A stretch of DNA of 12,531 nucleotides from Gammaproteobacteria bacterium (GTDB lineage Bacteria > Pseudomonadota > Gammaproteobacteria > Arenicellales > JAHEKD01): the NCBI GenBank assembly GCA_024638545.1, contig JAHEKD010000019.1, positions 1-12,531 of the forward strand, in the 5' to 3' direction. This document shows, in pieces, positions 1-6,834 of this stretch. Within the stretch, counting starts at the first letter, position 1. Every line of letters starts with the position of its first letter. The notes beneath the pieces are model-generated. The model ran no database searches. It was not told where the DNA came from and saw only the letters and a list, made by a program, of their open reading frames with translations. A program made the position numbers and the translations under genes.

Positions 1-1046
1 TTACTTTAAGTGCGTTACATGCCCAAATCATCCCTTTGCCGGTAGCTGCCGCAATAGTTATCGGTGCTGATCTTGGTACCACGAGCACTGTCCTGTTGGG
101 CAGCTTTCAAGGCGCCGTCTCTAAACAACGTGTTGCAATGGCACAAGTGTTGTTCAACCTGTCTGTAGACATCACTGCATTCATATTTATTGTTCCAACT
201 TTGAAATTGATTACAGGAATTATGGGATTCACTGATCCACTCTATACACTGGTAATGTTTCACTCTTTATTTAATCTGGCCGGCGTAATTTTTTTTATAC
301 CTTTTATAAAGCCATTATCACGATTTCTGGAAACGAGGATCAAGGAGGATATATCTGACATTCGGCAATTTATCAGCGAAGTTCCAGCAAATGTTACCGA
401 TGCAGCTTTAGAAGCAATGAAGCTGGAGTCGCGCAGGTTATTACAGATGACAACTCACTATAACCTTTACAGTTTAAAAATCAGTAAAGAAGAAATCCTT
501 GAAACCACGAGCGTAGTAACATTAGAACAGACGGTTTCTGATACAGACCAGAAGAATGAGTATGAAAATATTAAACGCCTGGAGGGAGAGATTGTCCAGT
601 ATGCGATTGAGGTGCAGAGTTTCAATCTTAATCCTGAAGAGGCAAAACAGATTGAGTCACTGCTAAGCGCAGTCAGGCATGCTGTCTATTCTGCAAAATC
701 GATAAAAGATATTCGTGCAGATTTAAATTTGTTTTTTGCAATGGATAACAAAGAGATCTTGATACGTTTCGAACGCTTAAAGCAAAATGTAAGCGATATC
801 TATTCAACTGCAATCGGGCTCATAGACAAGCATCATGATTTCGCCTATTTTTCCGAGGAACTGGAAGAACTACAGTCAAAACTTAAATTGTTTCATCACG
901 AATTTCTTCACGAAATATACCAAAATAGGCGTGATGAGATTAGTGAGGTTGAACTGTCTACCTTAATGAATGTAAACCGGGAACTACGTGAGTCCTGTGA
1001 AGCAGTGCTAAAGGGCATATTGCTCGCATGGCATCAATATGATTGA
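1..1046 (+). CDS. Na+/phosphate cotransporter family protein, 3' part (5' end outside window)
   Basis: The reading frame is open from position 3, so the gene begins upstream of the window; the TTG at 36 is not a credible start. The visible N-terminal part contains GADLGTTSTVLLGSFQG, which corresponds to the repeated G-A-N-x-G-T-T substrate/ion motif of the NptA/YjbB (PF02690) family. Two hydrophobic segments follow (about 155-230 and 245-310 nt). The remaining roughly 230 residues are soluble, helical and rich in charged residues, as in the PhoU-like cytoplasmic tail found on many bacterial members. The family imports or exports inorganic phosphate with sodium across the inner membrane. The gene ends at TGA 1044-1046 with no close downstream partner, and the next gene is on the opposite strand. 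Family assignment is good; direction of transport and physiological substrate are not visible. Confidence 0.85.
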   Translation, partial: TLSALHAQIIPLPVAAAIVIGADLGTTSTVLLGSFQGAVSKQRVAMAQVLFNLSVDITAFIFIVPTLKLITGIMGFTDPLYTLVMFHSLFNLAGVIFFIPFIKPLSRFLETRIKEDISDIRQFISEVPANVTDAALEAMKLESRRLLQMTTHYNLYSLKISKEEILETTSVVTLEQTVSDTDQKNEYENIKRLEGEIVQYAIEVQSFNLNPEEAKQIESLLSAVRHAVYSAKSIKDIRADLNLFFAMDNKEILIRFERLKQNVSDIYSTAIGLIDKHHDFAYFSEELEELQSKLKLFHHEFLHEIYQNRRDEISEVELSTLMNVNRELRESCEAVLKGILLAWHQYD

Positions 1047-1314
1047 GTTAAGTCAGACCGTAAGGGCATGTCAATTAAAATAAAGCTGTCAAGGGAATTA
1101 AAATTCTAAATATTTTTTATTTTTCCAAACGCCTATTTCGACAGTGCCTCAGGTAGGCTGGAATTTACCACAAGCACGAGTTTACTTATGATAACAAGGG
1201 GCAGGCCCACTGTATCTAATGGAGTCATTCGACGCTCACAGCTGAGACCATGCTTGTTTATAACTCTACAATCTATCAAGACACTTGTATCGATACGCTG
1301 TAAAAAATATGCTT
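1047..1314. other. Intergenic region between convergent genes
   Basis: This 268-bp AT-rich stretch lies between the ends of the transporter gene (+) and the repressor gene (-). A short GAATT-AA-AATTC stem near 1096-1107 followed by T-rich sequence could act as a weak terminator for the transporter. A perfect 10-bp palindrome GTATCGATAC sits at 1287-1296 just past the repressor stop. No open frame with a plausible start and ribosome binding site was seen. Confidence 0.4.
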
Positions 1315-1641
1315 TTAATCGGTGCAGTACAATTTATACAGCGTTTCAATAATTGCCGTGGCTTCATAACTGTCAAGTGAATAATAAACTGTCTGCGATA
1401 CTTTTCTGGTTTTCACCAGTCCTTCATGACGCAAGCGTGCAAGGTGTTGCGAAAGGGGTGACTGGTCCAAATCAATATACTGGCTGATCTGGCCAACCGA
1501 CATTTCACCTTCCGACAACAAGCAGAGAATCATCAAGCGGTGATCATTGGACAGGCTCTTCAACATGCGCGCAGCCGATGCAGCGGCGACACGCATTTCG
1601 TTTATATCTATGTGTTTTTCAGCAACACCTGGTTTGTTCAT
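1315..1641 (-). CDS. ArsR-family repressor, BigR/SqrR-like persulfide sensor
   Basis: A 108-residue winged-helix protein. The recognition region is around residues 48-75 (SVGQISQYIDLDQSPLSQHL), followed by the wing (GLVKTRKVSQTVYYSL). It lacks the ELCVCDL metal site of arsenic/cadmium sensors. Instead it has a single Cys40 in the helix RLMILCLLSEGE and Cys106 at the extreme C-terminus in LYKLYC. These positions match the two cysteines that form a tetrasulfide bridge in the hydrogen-sulfide/persulfide sensors BigR and SqrR (family knowledge). The gene is divergent from the sox cluster, and a dyad between the two genes has a near-copy upstream of soxX, so it is inferred to repress sox transcription and its own, with relief by reactive sulfur. 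In sox clusters such regulators are sometimes named soxR; the symbol is withheld because that name is shared with an unrelated MerR-family protein. Confidence 0.88.
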   Translation of the reverse strand: MNKPGVAEKHIDINEMRVAAASAARMLKSLSNDHRLMILCLLSEGEMSVGQISQYIDLDQSPLSQHLARLRHEGLVKTRKVSQTVYYSLDSYEATAIIETLYKLYCTD

Positions 1642-1655
1642 TTGTTAAAGTTCGT

Positions 1656-1685
1656 TTGACTTTTTATACTATAATATCCTAAATT
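1656..1685 (+). promoter_or_regulatory. Candidate promoter of soxC
   Basis: TTGACT (1656-1661) is followed 18 bp later by TAAATT (1680-1685), a weak -10 box that lies in the left arm of the 1680-1701 dyad. A better -10-like sequence, TATAAT at 1670-1675, has no -35 at proper spacing on this strand. The exact start site is therefore uncertain. Confidence 0.3.
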
Positions 1686-1697
1686 AGTAGTTGCTAA
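1668..1697 (-). promoter_or_regulatory. Candidate promoter of the repressor gene
   Basis: On the minus strand TTAGCA (1697-1692) and TATAGT (1673-1668) are separated by 18 bp and resemble sigma-70 -35 and -10 boxes (4/6 and 5/6 matches). The dyad at 1680-1701 covers the -35 box and part of the spacer, which would give autorepression. This is read by eye only. Confidence 0.35.
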
Positions 1698-1701
1698 TTT
1701 A
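1680..1701. promoter_or_regulatory. Operator-like dyad 1, between the repressor gene and soxC
   Basis: Perfect 8-bp arms TAAATTAG and CTAATTTA flank a 6-bp centre TAGTTG. The core reads ATTA-N8-TAAT, the same layout as the ATTC-N8-GAAT site recalled for SqrR (recalled, not checked). It matches the dyad at 3967-3988 at 18 of 22 positions. The location between divergent genes, overlapping both candidate promoters, fits a repressor binding site. Confidence 0.65.
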
Positions 1702-1768
1702 ATTATGGCTGCCAATATACCATGCAGGCCATTAAAAATCATTCATTAACACACAGTTACCGATGATT

Positions 1769-1772
1769 GGAG
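1769..1772 (+). promoter_or_regulatory. Ribosome binding site choosing the soxC start
   Basis: GGAG lies 5 bases before the ATG at 1778. The alternative ATG at 1763 would place this Shine-Dalgarno inside the coding region and has none of its own. The 1778 start also puts the twin-arginine motif close to the N-terminus. Confidence 0.7.
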
Positions 1773-1777
1773 TCAAG

Positions 1778-3040
1778 ATGAAACAAAAAAAGACCTCTCG
1801 CAGGCAATTCATGAAAAACGCTGCACTGATGGCGGGTGCCGGCACGATTGGCATTGAAAGGTCTGTTGCCAATATCGAGGATGCCAATTTGCCTCCCAGC
1901 GTCCCGGAGTGGATGAAAAAAATGGGCCGGGGCGTGGTTACGGTGCCTTACGGCACGCCGTCTCCATATGAAGATAAGGTCATCAGGCGCACAGTGCCGT
2001 GGCTGACGGCATCGCCAATTTCATCCATCAGCTTTTCACCACTGCATGAATTAAAAGGCATCATTACGCCCAGTGCCCTGCATTTTGAGCGCTATCACGC
2101 CGGGGTTCCTGAGATTAATCCGGATGAACACCGTTTGATGATACACGGTTTGTGTGAGAATCCGCTGATATTTACCATGGCGGATCTGATGCGGTTCCCA
2201 TCGGTGTCTGAAATCCGGTTTATTGAATGCCCGGCAAATGGCGGAATGGAATGGCGGGGTGCGCAAATGGAGGCACTACAGTTTACTCACGGCATGGTGA
2301 GTTGCAGTGAATGGACGGGTGTGAAATTATCTGTCCTGCTGGATGAAGTGGGCATTAAACCTGAAGCAAAATGGCTGCTGGCGGAAGGTGCCGACGGTGC
2401 TGCGATGGGGCGAAGTATCCCCATTGAGAAAGCACTTGACGACAGTATAGTTGCCTATGCGCAAAATGGTGAAATGATACGACCTGAACAGGGTTACCCG
2501 GTGCGCCTTGTGAATCCTGGCTGGGAGGGTAATACCAGCGTTAAATGGCTTAGACGGCTGGAACTGGGTGACCAGCCCTGGCATCTGAGAGAAGAGACTT
2601 CCAAATATACCGACCTGATGCCGGATGGATCGGCACGCCGATTTACCTTCGTGCAGGAAGCCAATTCGGTGATAACCTCGGTGTGTCCCGAGAAACCTTT
2701 GAAACATAAAGGCCACCATGAACTTGAAGGTATTGCCTGGTCGGGCCGCGGTAAAATTAGTCATGTTGATGTGACCTTTGATGGCGGCGTCAACTGGCAG
2801 CAGGCCAAATTGAAAGGCCTGGTCCTCGATAAGGCACTGACACGCTTCAGCTTTGACTGGGACTGGGATGGCTCGCCAGCCCTGCTTCAGGCAAGGGCGG
2901 TTGACGAGACTGGCTATGTCCAGCCCACCCTCGGTCAGCTTCGCGAGGTAAGAGGTGTGAATTCCATCTATCATAAAAACGCAATACATACCTGGCAACT
3001 GTTTGAGAGCGGGGAGGTGCGTAATGTGCAAATTGACTGA
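1778..3040 (+). CDS. soxC: SoxC, sulfane (sulfur) dehydrogenase molybdopterin subunit
   Basis: A 420-residue protein of the sulfite-oxidase/SoxC family. With SoxD it forms the periplasmic sulfur dehydrogenase that oxidises the sulfane sulfur bound to SoxYZ. The N-terminus carries a twin-arginine motif, SRRQFMK (R8, R9), followed by an Ala/Gly-rich hydrophobic stretch, so it should be exported folded by Tat. The molybdenum-ligating cysteine is Cys151 in FIECPANGG. The Mo-cofactor domain spans roughly residues 80-270 and the C-terminal dimerisation domain roughly 290-410 (WSGRGKISHVDVTFDGG). Length is typical. A diheme cytochrome follows at once, which favours SoxC over a stand-alone sulfite dehydrogenase SorA. 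The 3' end overlaps soxD by 17 bases, suggesting translational coupling. Confidence 0.93.
   Translation: MKQKKTSRRQFMKNAALMAGAGTIGIERSVANIEDANLPPSVPEWMKKMGRGVVTVPYGTPSPYEDKVIRRTVPWLTASPISSISFSPLHELKGIITPSALHFERYHAGVPEINPDEHRLMIHGLCENPLIFTMADLMRFPSVSEIRFIECPANGGMEWRGAQMEALQFTHGMVSCSEWTGVKLSVLLDEVGIKPEAKWLLAEGADGAAMGRSIPIEKALDDSIVAYAQNGEMIRPEQGYPVRLVNPGWEGNTSVKWLRRLELGDQPWHLREETSKYTDLMPDGSARRFTFVQEANSVITSVCPEKPLKHKGHHELEGIAWSGRGKISHVDVTFDGGVNWQQAKLKGLVLDKALTRFSFDWDWDGSPALLQARAVDETGYVQPTLGQLREVRGVNSIYHKNAIHTWQLFESGEVRNVQID
3011..3017 (+). promoter_or_regulatory. Ribosome binding site choosing the soxD start
   Basis: GGGGAGG lies inside the end of soxC, 6 bases before the ATG at 3024. This argues against the upstream in-frame TTG at 3003. 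Confidence 0.7.
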
Positions 3041-3959
3041 ATCCCGGCTGATTTTTTTGCTGTTAATTTCAATGGTAGCCACCGTCTGTAAAGCGGCGCC
3101 GGACAAGTACAGCATTGGATCGTCTGCAACCGCTGAGCAGATCAGCGGATGGGATATCGATGTCAGGCCTGACGGCACAGGGTTGCCACACGGTGCAGGC
3201 AGTGTGGAAGATGGCGAGTTGATTTATGAGGAAAAATGCGCTTCCTGCCATGGTTCATTTGGTGAAGGAATGGATCGCTGGCCGATATTGGCAGGTGGTG
3301 AAGATACGCTCACCGACGACCGGCCGGAAAAAACAGTGGGCAGCTACTGGCCCTTTGTTTCAACTTTATGGGATTACATTCATCGTGCGATGCCGTTTTT
3401 ACAACCACAGTCGCTGGTAGACAACGAAGTTTATGCCTTGACTGCTTACATTCTCTACCTCAATGACCTTGTCGAGGATGACTTTACCCTGTCCAGGGAA
3501 AATTTCACTACGGTTAAACTGCCAAACGAAATGGCATTTGTTGATGACCCGCGACCGGATGTGGAAAACCAGCGATGTATGCAGAATTGCCGGGATCCGG
3601 AAAGTATTAAAATCACGTGGGATTCCACTGATCTCGGGGTGACGCCTACGGAGCACCTCCAGCCGGAGGCAGTGGAGGATAACGCAGTTTTGGCTGCCGG
3701 CAGTCCGGATAGCGGTGAGCAGACTTACAGAACCGCATGTTCTGTCTGTCATGATGCCGGCGCTGCAGGTGCGCCTGTCGCGGGCGATAAATCAGCCTGG
3801 ACTGCACGATTGGAAAAGGGAATTGACGTTCTGATCGAGCATGCGATCAATGGCTACCAGGGTGAGCTTGGCTACATGCCCGCAAAAGGCGGCAACCCCA
3901 ACCTTGAAGATCAGCAGGTTCAAGAAGCTGTTGATTACATGATTAAACTTGTTAATTAG
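3024..3959 (+). CDS. soxD: SoxD, diheme cytochrome c subunit of sulfane dehydrogenase
   Basis: A 311-residue exported cytochrome. Residues 8-24 form a hydrophobic signal segment ending in VCKA. Two c-type heme sites are visible: C72-A-S-C75-H76 with a likely Met123 axial ligand (AMPF), and C239-S-V-C242-H243 with a likely Met285 ligand (GYMPAKGG). A CMQNC motif lies between the two domains. SoxD accepts electrons from the SoxC molybdenum centre and passes them to a small cytochrome c. The start at 3024 is supported by the strong ribosome binding site; the frame overlaps the end of soxC. The gap to soxX (41 bp) contains an operator-like dyad, so soxX may also have its own promoter. Confidence 0.92.
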   Translation: MCKLTESRLIFLLLISMVATVCKAAPDKYSIGSSATAEQISGWDIDVRPDGTGLPHGAGSVEDGELIYEEKCASCHGSFGEGMDRWPILAGGEDTLTDDRPEKTVGSYWPFVSTLWDYIHRAMPFLQPQSLVDNEVYALTAYILYLNDLVEDDFTLSRENFTTVKLPNEMAFVDDPRPDVENQRCMQNCRDPESIKITWDSTDLGVTPTEHLQPEAVEDNAVLAAGSPDSGEQTYRTACSVCHDAGAAGAPVAGDKSAWTARLEKGIDVLIEHAINGYQGELGYMPAKGGNPNLEDQQVQEAVDYMIKLVN

Positions 3960-3977
3960 TATGGATTATATTACTAT
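3949..3977 (+). promoter_or_regulatory. Candidate internal promoter for soxX
   Basis: TTGTTA (3949-3954) and TACTAT (3972-3977) are 17 bp apart and each match sigma-70 boxes at 4 of 6 positions. The -10 box falls inside the dyad at 3966-3989. By eye only. Confidence 0.35.
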
Positions 3978-3989
3978 TTGCTAATATAA
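3966..3989. promoter_or_regulatory. Operator-like dyad 2, upstream of soxX
   Basis: Perfect 8-bp arms TTATATTA and TAATATAA flank the centre CTATTTGC. Compared base by base with the 1680-1701 dyad, 18 of 22 aligned positions are identical, including the run TTGCTAAT. It sits 11 bases before the soxX ATG and its last bases run into the AAGGA ribosome binding site, so a bound repressor would block initiation of the soxXYZA part of the cluster. Confidence 0.65.
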
Positions 3990-4000
3990 GGACTTTTCGC

Positions 4001-4384
4001 ATGGGAGTGCAACATATGTTCACAACACCTTTGTTCACCAGAGGCAGTCAATTCTGGATTTTCATTTTCCTGACATCCGTTTTATTTTGCCAGTCAGTGC
4101 TTGGCGATGCCGATCGTATTGCGCAAGGTAAAGAGATAACATTTGACCGAAAAAAGGGCAACTGCCTGGCATGCCATATGATCGATGACGGTTCACTGCC
4201 AGGAAACACGGCGCCGCCACTCATCGCAATGAAACAGCGTTATCCTGAACTTGATTCACTGGTCTCTCAAATTTCCAATCCTTTGGATAAAAATCCAAAT
4301 TCTTTAATGCCTCCTTTCGGACTACACAACATTCTTGATGAGGATGAAATTCAGAAAATTGCAGAATATATACATACATTATAG
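4001..4384 (+). CDS. soxX: SoxX, monoheme cytochrome c
   Basis: A 127-residue exported cytochrome c. The signal segment is around residues 14-33 (FWIFIFLTSVLFCQSVLG). The heme site is C55-L-A-C58-H59 in the SoxX-typical GNCLACH, and Met103 in SLMPPFG is the likely axial ligand. SoxX pairs with SoxA to conjugate thiosulfate oxidatively onto SoxY. AAGGA 8 bases upstream supports the ATG at 4001; a second ATG at 4016 with GGGAG before it is a less likely alternative. The stop codon overlaps the soxY ribosome binding site. Confidence 0.9.
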   Translation: MGVQHMFTTPLFTRGSQFWIFIFLTSVLFCQSVLGDADRIAQGKEITFDRKKGNCLACHMIDDGSLPGNTAPPLIAMKQRYPELDSLVSQISNPLDKNPNSLMPPFGLHNILDEDEIQKIAEYIHTL

Positions 4385-4395
4385 GAGTCACAGCA

Positions 4396-4848
4396 ATGAC
4401 GAGCATATTACGACGAACTGTTATTAAATCGCTGATTACGTTTACAGGTATCAGCATGATCTCCAGGTTTGCATGGGCAGCCTGGCCCCAGGCCGCATTC
4501 GACGGCGAAGACATTGATGCCGTAACGAACGCGCTGTATGGTACAAGTGATGCAGCTGACAGCGACATGGTTAAATTAAAAGCCCCGGATATTGCAGAAA
4601 ACGGCGCGGTTGTGCCGATTTCTGTCAGCACAGATATGCCAAACGTTGAAAGTATCAGCATCCTTGTGGACGGCAATCCTAATCCGCTGGCTTCAACATT
4701 CGAGTTGACTGAAAATTCCGTGGCTGATGTATCGACACGGATTAAAATGAGCAAGACATCCAACGTCATTGCACTGGTCAAGGCAGACGGCAAGGTCTAC
4801 AAGGCGGTGCAGGAAGTTAAGGTCACTATTGGTGGCTGCGGCGGATAA
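4396..4848 (+). CDS. soxY: SoxY, sulfur carrier protein
   Basis: A 150-residue protein ending in GGCGG, with Cys148 as the covalent attachment point for thiosulfate and its oxidation intermediates. This swinging-arm terminus is diagnostic of SoxY. The N-terminus LRRTVIKSL has a twin-arginine pair (R6, R7) followed by a hydrophobic segment ending FAWA, consistent with Tat export, probably carrying SoxZ along. AGGAG 7 bases upstream supports the start. soxZ follows after 16 bp. Confidence 0.95.
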   Translation: MTSILRRTVIKSLITFTGISMISRFAWAAWPQAAFDGEDIDAVTNALYGTSDAADSDMVKLKAPDIAENGAVVPISVSTDMPNVESISILVDGNPNPLASTFELTENSVADVSTRIKMSKTSNVIALVKADGKVYKAVQEVKVTIGGCGG

Positions 4849-4864
4849 CTAGAGGGAAACGATT

Positions 4865-5173
4865 ATGACTATTAAAGCAAAAGCAAAACTGTCCGGTGAT
4901 ATCGTCACGGTCAAAATATTAATGAAACACGAAATGGAAACCGGGCTGCGGGTTGATAATAAAACAGGTGAAAAAATTCCGGCCCACCATATAAGCGAAG
5001 TCAAGTGCATATGGAATGATCAGGTGGTCTTTCATTGCAATATGGGTCCTGCCATTTCTAAAAACCCGTATCTCTCATTTAAATTGAAAGGCCCCGCTAA
5101 AGGCGATGTGCTCAAATTTACGTCAGTGGATAACATGGGCGAAACGGATGAAGGCGAAGTCAAAGTAGCCTGA
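4865..5173 (+). CDS. soxZ: SoxZ, SoxY partner protein
   Basis: A 102-residue all-beta protein without a signal peptide, matching SoxZ in length and in the segments LMKHEMETGLR, PAHHISEV and DNMGET. SoxZ forms the heterodimer with SoxY and presents its C-terminal arm to the Sox enzymes. Lack of a signal fits export bound to Tat-dependent SoxY (known for the family). GAGGG precedes the start by 8 bases. Confidence 0.95.
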   Translation: MTIKAKAKLSGDIVTVKILMKHEMETGLRVDNKTGEKIPAHHISEVKCIWNDQVVFHCNMGPAISKNPYLSFKLKGPAKGDVLKFTSVDNMGETDEGEVKVA

Positions 5174-5207
5174 CTGAGACTTCCTATAAACAGATTTTGG
5201 AGAAAAA

Positions 5208-6041
5208 ATGAAACAATTGATAACGGTGTTAATCACGATTGGCTTGATGGGCTATGGTTTTGGGGTTGTTGCCGGACCTGAGGAAGACCGCATTGCTTTT
5301 CAGAAATATTATACAAGCAGATTTTCGGATACGCCGCTTGATGATTTTATCAACGGAATTTATTCAATCGACGCGCCATCACGCGAGCAGTGGGAGGAAA
5401 TTGAAGAGTTTCCACCTTACGAAATCGATATTGAAGAAGGTCAGGTGTTGTACGAAACGCCGTTTGCAAACGGTAACTCTTACGCAACCTGCCTTGAAGA
5501 CGGTACTTTAAAAGCGCGTCATCAATATCCCTATTATGATACCCAGAGACAGGAGGTTCTGACTCTGGAACTGGCGCTGAATGAATGCCGTCAATCCAAT
5601 GATGAAGAACCGTTGAAATATGGCAAAGGCGCCATTGCCCAGCTATCAGCCTATATGGCCCTGCAATCAAGGGGCGAGCCTATCAATGTAGTTGTACCCG
5701 ATGAACCGGGAGCACTGGCCGCATACGAAAACGGTAAGGAATTTTACTTTAGCAAGCGCGGGCAGCTAAATTTTTCATGCTTTGACTGTCACGGCAGCTC
5801 TGCCGGCATGAATGTGCGAGCCGATCGATTGAGCCCCGCGCTGGGCCATCCCTCTCATTTTCCGGTTTACCGTTCAAAATGGGGTGGCATGGGCACGCTG
5901 CATCGACGATTTAAAGGCTGCAATGAGCAGGTGCGTGCAAAAGGATTCAAGCCTCAAAGTGTTGTCTATCGAAATTTGGAATATTTCCTGACCTACATGA
6001 GTAACGGACTCGCGTTTAATGGACCAGGAGCAAGAAAATGA
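5208..6041 (+). CDS. soxA: SoxA, cytochrome c subunit of SoxXA (monoheme type)
   Basis: A 277-residue protein with a signal peptide at residues 1-22 (ending VVAG). Only one c-type heme motif is present, C191-F-D-C194-H195. The active-site cysteine that ligates the heme and carries the persulfide is Cys238 in RRFKGCNEQVRA, followed by the conserved EYFLTYMSNGL. The N-terminal half keeps two cysteines, Cys95 (TCLEDG) and Cys127 (LNECRQ), but no CxxCH; in monoheme SoxA such a pair replaces the lost first heme with a disulfide. SoxA with SoxX catalyses C-S bond formation between SoxY and thiosulfate. The stop overlaps the soxK start (ATGA). Confidence 0.95.
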   Translation: MKQLITVLITIGLMGYGFGVVAGPEEDRIAFQKYYTSRFSDTPLDDFINGIYSIDAPSREQWEEIEEFPPYEIDIEEGQVLYETPFANGNSYATCLEDGTLKARHQYPYYDTQRQEVLTLELALNECRQSNDEEPLKYGKGAIAQLSAYMALQSRGEPINVVVPDEPGALAAYENGKEFYFSKRGQLNFSCFDCHGSSAGMNVRADRLSPALGHPSHFPVYRSKWGGMGTLHRRFKGCNEQVRAKGFKPQSVVYRNLEYFLTYMSNGLAFNGPGARK

Positions 6042-6343
6042 TTAGGTGTTTCACTGTCAACTTTTCGATATTAACAGGATTACTGTTAAGCTCAGCGCTG
6101 GTATTGGCCGATGATTTTGCCACGAAATGGGACGAAGCAGAAGCCAAACGTATTGAGGCTGCCGAACTCGGCTACGAGTGGCGCGATACAGAAAAAATAC
6201 TCAAATCTGCCAAGAAGGAATCGGAAGCAGGCAATACCGAAAAAGCGATGGCGCTGGTTGCCCAGGCCTTCGAGCAGAGCAAAGACGCGATCGCACAGTC
6301 ACAGCGTGAAAAGGAGAACTGGGCGTCTCGTGTGCCCAAGTAA
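6038..6343 (+). CDS. soxK: SoxK, SoxXA-binding protein
   Basis: A 101-residue small exported helical protein. The signal peptide covers residues 1-24 (hydrophobic LTGLLLSSALVLA). The mature part is highly charged with Ala-rich helices (ATKWDEAEAKRIEAAELGYE; TEKAMALVAQAFEQSKDAI), like the SoxXA-binding protein encoded after soxA in gammaproteobacteria. SoxK is reported to bind and stimulate SoxXA. Its position, ATGA-overlapped with soxA, fits. Assignment rests on size, composition and location; the sequence has few diagnostic residues. Confidence 0.8.
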   Translation: MIRCFTVNFSILTGLLLSSALVLADDFATKWDEAEAKRIEAAELGYEWRDTEKILKSAKKESEAGNTEKAMALVAQAFEQSKDAIAQSQREKENWASRVPK

Positions 6344-6834
6344 TGAAAATCAATTACCAGCAGCCGATATCTAGATCTTTTTTATTCATATTTTTTCTGG
6401 TTGTTTTTATGAGTGCCAGGGCAAGCAGTGCCTTGTTAAAGATCGACGATTTTTCAACTTTAAGCGAACTATCAAAATCCAGTAAATTACCTATTGTGCT
6501 GCTTGTCGAGCAAACCGGTTGTCATTACTGTGATATTGTCAGTGAGGAATTTCTTAATCCATTGCAAAATTCAGAGCGGTTCAGGGATAAAGCCATATTC
6601 AGGCGCATTTCTCTTGATTTTGGTGAAACAATCACAGGGCTTAATAAAATTGATATCACAACGGATGCATTTTGTGAGGATTACGGTGCGAGTTTTACTC
6701 CTACGGTTTTATTTTTAGACGGTAACGGGAATTCATTGACAGATAAAATTCTGGGGATGAGTTCTAGAGATTACTACGGCTATGATTTGGAAAATTCAAT
6801 TCACAAGGCTTATAATACATTAAGGACACAATGA
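6343..6834 (+). CDS. Secreted thioredoxin-fold protein (SoxW-like)
   Basis: A 163-residue protein with an N-terminal hydrophobic signal (SFLFIFFLVVFMSARASS, cleavage near residue 29). It has a thioredoxin-type active site C60-H-Y-C63 and a cis-proline at Pro120 (FTPTVLF). An extra Cys111 (AFCEDYG) lies just before the cis-Pro strand. This is the arrangement of SoxW-type and other periplasmic thioredoxins placed in sox operons, which may keep SoxY or other Sox cysteines reduced or remove sulfur from them; the substrate is inferred. The start overlaps the soxK stop (TAATG) and the stop overlaps the next start (ATGA), so translation is probably coupled. Confidence 0.8.
   Translation: MKINYQQPISRSFLFIFFLVVFMSARASSALLKIDDFSTLSELSKSSKLPIVLLVEQTGCHYCDIVSEEFLNPLQNSERFRDKAIFRRISLDFGETITGLNKIDITTDAFCEDYGASFTPTVLFLDGNGNSLTDKILGMSSRDYYGYDLENSIHKAYNTLRTQ

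Noticed and set aside
1287..1296. GTATCGATAC palindrome past the repressor stop
   Set aside because: It is only 10 bp with no loop or T-run, and palindromes this short occur by chance.
2327..3178. 283-residue open frame on the minus strand opposite soxC/soxD
   Set aside because: It is antisense to soxC and soxD, whose motifs, ribosome binding sites and spacing are clear; the translated product shows no recognisable domain or signal.
4221..4793. 190-residue open frame on the minus strand opposite soxX/soxY
   Set aside because: It lies across two well-supported genes and has no domain features; it is a mirror of their codon pattern.
5254..5511. 85-residue alternative frame inside soxA
   Set aside because: It is out of frame with soxA, has no ribosome binding site and no recognisable features.
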